Shown: piece by piece, positions 61,438 to 64,000 of the stretch
How positions within the stretch are numbered: position 1 is the first letter of the stretch
Layout of the letters: the number at the start of each line of letters is the position of its first letter
The notes under the pieces: model-generated
Seen by the model: only the letters and a program-made list of their open reading frames with translations
Databases searched by the model: none
What the model was told of the DNA's origin: nothing
Source: Nitrospira defluvii
Lineage (GTDB): Bacteria > Nitrospirota > Nitrospiria > Nitrospirales > Nitrospiraceae
Direction of reading: 5' to 3'
Length of the DNA: 64,000 nt
NCBI GenBank assembly: GCA_000196815.1
Contig: FP929003.1
Span: forward strand, 3,185,501-3,249,500
Made by a program: the position numbers and the translations under genes

Positions 61438-62889
61438 CTACTCCTCTTTCTCCTCCGCCTCACCCTTGGCGGGGGAGAGCCCGTACCGCTTACATTTGTC
61501 CCACAAGGCCTTTCGGGATAACCCCAGGATCGTGGCGGCGTTCGTGCGGCTGCCGTCCACCTGCTTCAGCACCGCGGCAATATAGTCCCGTTCGAATGCC
61601 TCCCGCGCCGTCGCGAGCGTGGCAGGGGCTGCGGACTCCGGCTTCTCGACCTTCGCCGTCAGTCCTTCCGCACAAAAGCCGCACCCTGCTTGAGGTGACC
61701 CGCCGAGATAGGGACAAGTCTGGAAGCCGCACAGGTCCCACGGCTGTAACGATTCCCCCTCCCGCCCCAAGGCGGCGGCACACTCCACCATCTGCTCCAA
61801 TTCACCGACATTGCCGGGAAACGAATAGTGCAGGAGCAGATCGCGGCTCAATTGCGCAAACCCGTCGAGCGACTTGCCGAGCGCTGCCGACCTCGCTTCC
61901 AGCATATGCTCGGCAATCACCAGCACATCCTCCCGCCGCTCGCGCAATGGCGGCACCACGATCTGTACGGCGGTGAGTTGCTCGGAAAGATCTTTGTGGA
62001 ACCGTCCCTGGTGAGCCATCTCCCTTAGATCATCCGTGGACGCACACACGATCCGGACGTCCACCTCGATGGGTTCGCGCCCACCGACGCGTTCGAATCG
62101 CCGCTCCTGCAGCACGCGCCACACCCTGGCCTGCACAGTTGGAGAGACCGCATCGATATCGTGAATCAGCAGGGTTCCCTTGTGGGCCAATTCGAACCGT
62201 CCACGTCGTTGGCGCAGCGCCGCGGGAAACGCGCCCTTTTCATGACCGAACAACTCTGCCTCCAGGAGCGCCTCGGGAAGGTCCGCGCAACAGACCTTGA
62301 TCAGGGGCTGATCGCGCCGGGGACTATTCAAATGAATGGCATGCGCCACCAACTCCTTGCCCGTTCCGCGCTCCCCGACAATCGACACCGGCGAATCGGT
62401 TGCGGCCACTAACTTGATCTTTTCCAGCAGGGCCCGCATCTGATGATTGCGCCCGAGGATCCCGCCGAAACTGAACCGGTCTTCCAGCACCTCTTTCAAT
62501 TCAAGATTTTCCCGTCGCAACCCAAGAATTTTCCCGACACGCTCGACGATCAGCAACAGCTCGTCCATTTGAAACGGCTTGGTGATGTAGTCGTATGCCC
62601 CCAGCTTGATCGCACCGACCGCCGTATCCACCGACCCATGGGCGGTAATCAGGATGACTTCCGTCGTCGGACTTCGCTCCTTGCAGGCCTTCAAAATCGT
62701 CAGGCCGTCGGCGCCGGGGAGGCGCAAATCGGTAATCACGATATCGAACTGACGCGTCCCCAGGATCGTCAGGCCTTCCGTTCCGGTGGCGGCCGCCATG
62801 ACTTCGCAGCCGATGCCTTCCAAGGCATCCAGCATGGACAACCGCATTAACGGCTCATCATCAACGATCAGTACTTTGAGGCCCTTCAC
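61438..62889 (-). CDS. NtrC-like response regulator with degenerate sigma-54 loop and Cys cluster
   Basis: The 483-residue protein has a receiver domain (D10/D11, Asp54 in VITDLRLPGADG), an AAA+ domain and a Fis-like helix-turn-helix (SRTNAATILGLSRKALWDKCKRYGL). The sigma-54 contact loop GAFTGA reads GAFPAA (219-224), Walker B reads LLIHDIDAV instead of LFLDEIGEL, and Walker A reads GERGTGKE. ATP hydrolysis and sigma-54 activation are therefore doubtful. Between AAA+ and DNA-binding domains is a four-cysteine set, C387, C392, C403, C406 (CGFQTC ... CGFC), able to hold zinc or an Fe-S cluster. GTG start overlapping the kinase stop (GTGA), so the partner is the kinase at the window edge. Confidence 0.88.
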   Translation of the reverse strand: MKGLKVLIVDDEPLMRLSMLDALEGIGCEVMAAATGTEGLTILGTRQFDIVITDLRLPGADGLTILKACKERSPTTEVILITAHGSVDTAVGAIKLGAYDYITKPFQMDELLLIVERVGKILGLRRENLELKEVLEDRFSFGGILGRNHQMRALLEKIKLVAATDSPVSIVGERGTGKELVAHAIHLNSPRRDQPLIKVCCADLPEALLEAELFGHEKGAFPAALRQRRGRFELAHKGTLLIHDIDAVSPTVQARVWRVLQERRFERVGGREPIEVDVRIVCASTDDLREMAHQGRFHKDLSEQLTAVQIVVPPLRERREDVLVIAEHMLEARSAALGKSLDGFAQLSRDLLLHYSFPGNVGELEQMVECAAALGREGESLQPWDLCGFQTCPYLGGSPQAGCGFCAEGLTAKVEKPESAAPATLATAREAFERDYIAAVLKQVDGSRTNAATILGLSRKALWDKCKRYGLSPAKGEAEEKEE

Positions 62890-64000
62890 GAAAACCTCCC
62901 GATGGCGTGTCGTTCCGTCGCAAGCGGAATTGAGACGGTAAAGGTGGTTCCTTTCCCGACTTCGCTCTCGACAAAAATCCTCCCGCCATGCCGCTCCACA
63001 ATGCCCAGGCTGACGGACAGGCCAAGCCCGGTGCCCTCTCCTTCATTTTTTGTGGTGAAGAACGGGTCGAAAATCCGCGGCAACACGGAGGACGAAATGC
63101 CGCAACCCGAATCCTGAATTCGAACCAGGCAGTGGGCCTCGTCCATCGACGTGCGAATGGTCAGGACTCCACCGGTCCGCATCGCTTGAATGGCATTCAA
63201 CACAAGATTCATCAACACCTGCTCCATCATATGCCGATCGATCATCAACTCCGGGATGTCGGGAGAAAGCGCCGTCTCCAGCTGTACTCGATGGGGGACA
63301 AACAGATGGTCCGTCAGAAGCAATACCCGATTGACGACTTGGTTAATATCAGCCAACGCAAGTTCCGGGTTGTGTTGCTGCGAGAAATCGAGCAGTTGCC
63401 GGACGATCCGCTGCACCCGGCGCAATCCGTCTTCCATCGACGCCAGGTACTCCTCCTGCCGGGACGGCGACAGGGTTCCCTTACGCATATTGTACAGACA
63501 ATTGAGAATACCCCCGAGTGGGTTGTTGATCTCGTGCGCAACCCCCGCAGCCAGTTTTCCGACCGACGCCAGCTTCTCGGAGTTTCTGATTTGTTGCTCC
63601 AGCTTCTTGGTCTCCGTCATATCGCGGGCGATTCCCAGCACGCCCAGGATCTCCCCCTCTACGCCATGAAGCGGGGAGACGCTGACCATCACGGAACGCG
63701 GCTCGCCAGACTTCGTCAACACTTCGACCTCATAGACCTGTTTCACTCCGATATCCAGCGTGGATTTCAACCGACGCCCGCGATGCCGTTTCGACAGTAA
63801 CCCCAGATACGGCCGCCCCAACAGATCTTCCTTGGCATACCCCCAAGCCAGCACCTTGCTGTTCACATACGTGAAACACTGCTCGCTATCGAGCGTGTAA
63901 ATGACGTCATTGGCGTTCTCTAGGAGGTTCTCCAGGTACTGTTTGGTTTCTTCGATCTCGCGGGTTCGCTCGCCGACCTTCGCCTCCAGCTCCTGCTGGT
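62886..64000 (-). CDS. PAS-domain sensor histidine kinase (5' end outside window)
   Basis: The frame is open to the window edge. The visible ~370 residues contain a coiled-coil (QQELEAKVGERTREIEETKQYLENLL), a PAS domain (NANDVIYTLDSEQCFTYVNSKVLAWGYAKEDLLG to about GIARDMTETKKLEQQI), HisKA with the acceptor His in AAGVAHEINNPLGGI, and an HATPase domain (NLVLNAIQAM, DSGCGIS, GTGLGLSV). No membrane span is visible in this part. The TGA overlaps the GTG of the NtrC-like regulator by four bases, so they form one two-component system. Confidence 0.9.
   Translation of the reverse strand, partial: QQELEAKVGERTREIEETKQYLENLLENANDVIYTLDSEQCFTYVNSKVLAWGYAKEDLLGRPYLGLLSKRHRGRRLKSTLDIGVKQVYEVEVLTKSGEPRSVMVSVSPLHGVEGEILGVLGIARDMTETKKLEQQIRNSEKLASVGKLAAGVAHEINNPLGGILNCLYNMRKGTLSPSRQEEYLASMEDGLRRVQRIVRQLLDFSQQHNPELALADINQVVNRVLLLTDHLFVPHRVQLETALSPDIPELMIDRHMMEQVLMNLVLNAIQAMRTGGVLTIRTSMDEAHCLVRIQDSGCGISSSVLPRIFDPFFTTKNEGEGTGLGLSVSLGIVERHGGRIFVESEVGKGTTFTVSIPLATERHAIGRFS

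Noticed and set aside
1-64000. CRISPR arrays, tRNA or rRNA genes, prophage or complete insertion sequences
   Set aside because: No regularly spaced repeats, cloverleaf-like sequences, rRNA motifs, integrase, transposase or phage structural genes were seen on reading both strands; a tRNAscan/Infernal run could still find something small.

Overview
The window reads as a Nitrospira chromosome (nitrite-oxidizing Nitrospirota). The diagnosis rests on two copies of nitrite oxidoreductase nxrA-nxrB of the periplasmic Nitrospira type: Tat leader on NxrA, no leader on NxrB, and separate ethylbenzene-dehydrogenase-like heme b subunits (NxrC candidates) nearby. From memory, the layout resembles the nxr region of 'Candidatus Nitrospira defluvii'; I could not check this against a database. 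No tRNA, rRNA, CRISPR array or complete insertion sequence was seen.

Layout. (1) 1-8.3 kb: the end of a DUF488 gene, then a minus-strand block with a GAF-type sigma-54 activator, nxrA1, nxrB1 and a kinase-less CHASE3 membrane protein. (2) 8.5-14.3 kb: a MITE-like repeat, an EmrAB-TolC type drug efflux operon and a formate/nitrite-family channel. (3) 14.7-20 kb: two two-component systems, one CHASE3 kinase with an NtrC-type regulator and one NarX-like kinase with a NarL-type regulator. (4) 20.8-28.3 kb: a CzcCBA-type RND exporter, a guanidinium exporter and a Ca2+/H+ antiporter. (5) 28.5-35.4 kb: an orphan NtrC-type regulator, nxrA2 and nxrB2, closed by two strong hairpins. (6) 35.7-46.3 kb: mostly housekeeping genes: bfd behind a Fur-box promoter, an exported flavodoxin, DUF192, MscS-cNMP, Rel/SpoT, RecJ, Pup and a K+-independent H+-pyrophosphatase. 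(7) 46.4-60.1 kb: one long minus-strand NXR accessory region with two pentaheme cytochromes, a PDZ protein, two NxrC candidates, an NHL protein, TatA, a TPR protein, a multi-spanning membrane protein, a B12-type radical SAM protein, a TorD-like chaperone, a Tat-type ferredoxin and an HEXXH/zinc-ribbon protein. (8) 60.3-64 kb: a WD40 protein and an NtrC-type two-component system cut by the window edge.

How it fits together. NxrA/B would be folded and loaded with Mo cofactor and Fe-S clusters in the cytoplasm (TorD-like chaperone, ferredoxin), exported by Tat (the local TatA may help), and joined outside to NxrC and c-type cytochromes. Each nxrA has a sigma-54 activator gene directly upstream and a -24/-12-like promoter in its leader, so NXR transcription is probably sigma-54 controlled with a different input for each copy. 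The two nxrB genes are almost base-for-base identical while nxrA1 and nxrA2 have diverged except for patches of perfect identity. That pattern points to ongoing gene conversion between inverted copies about 31 kb apart.

The least explained parts are the radical SAM, 373-residue membrane and HEXXH proteins of the accessory region, and the NtrC-like regulator at 61.4-62.9 kb, which has lost its sigma-54 contact loop and gained a four-cysteine cluster.
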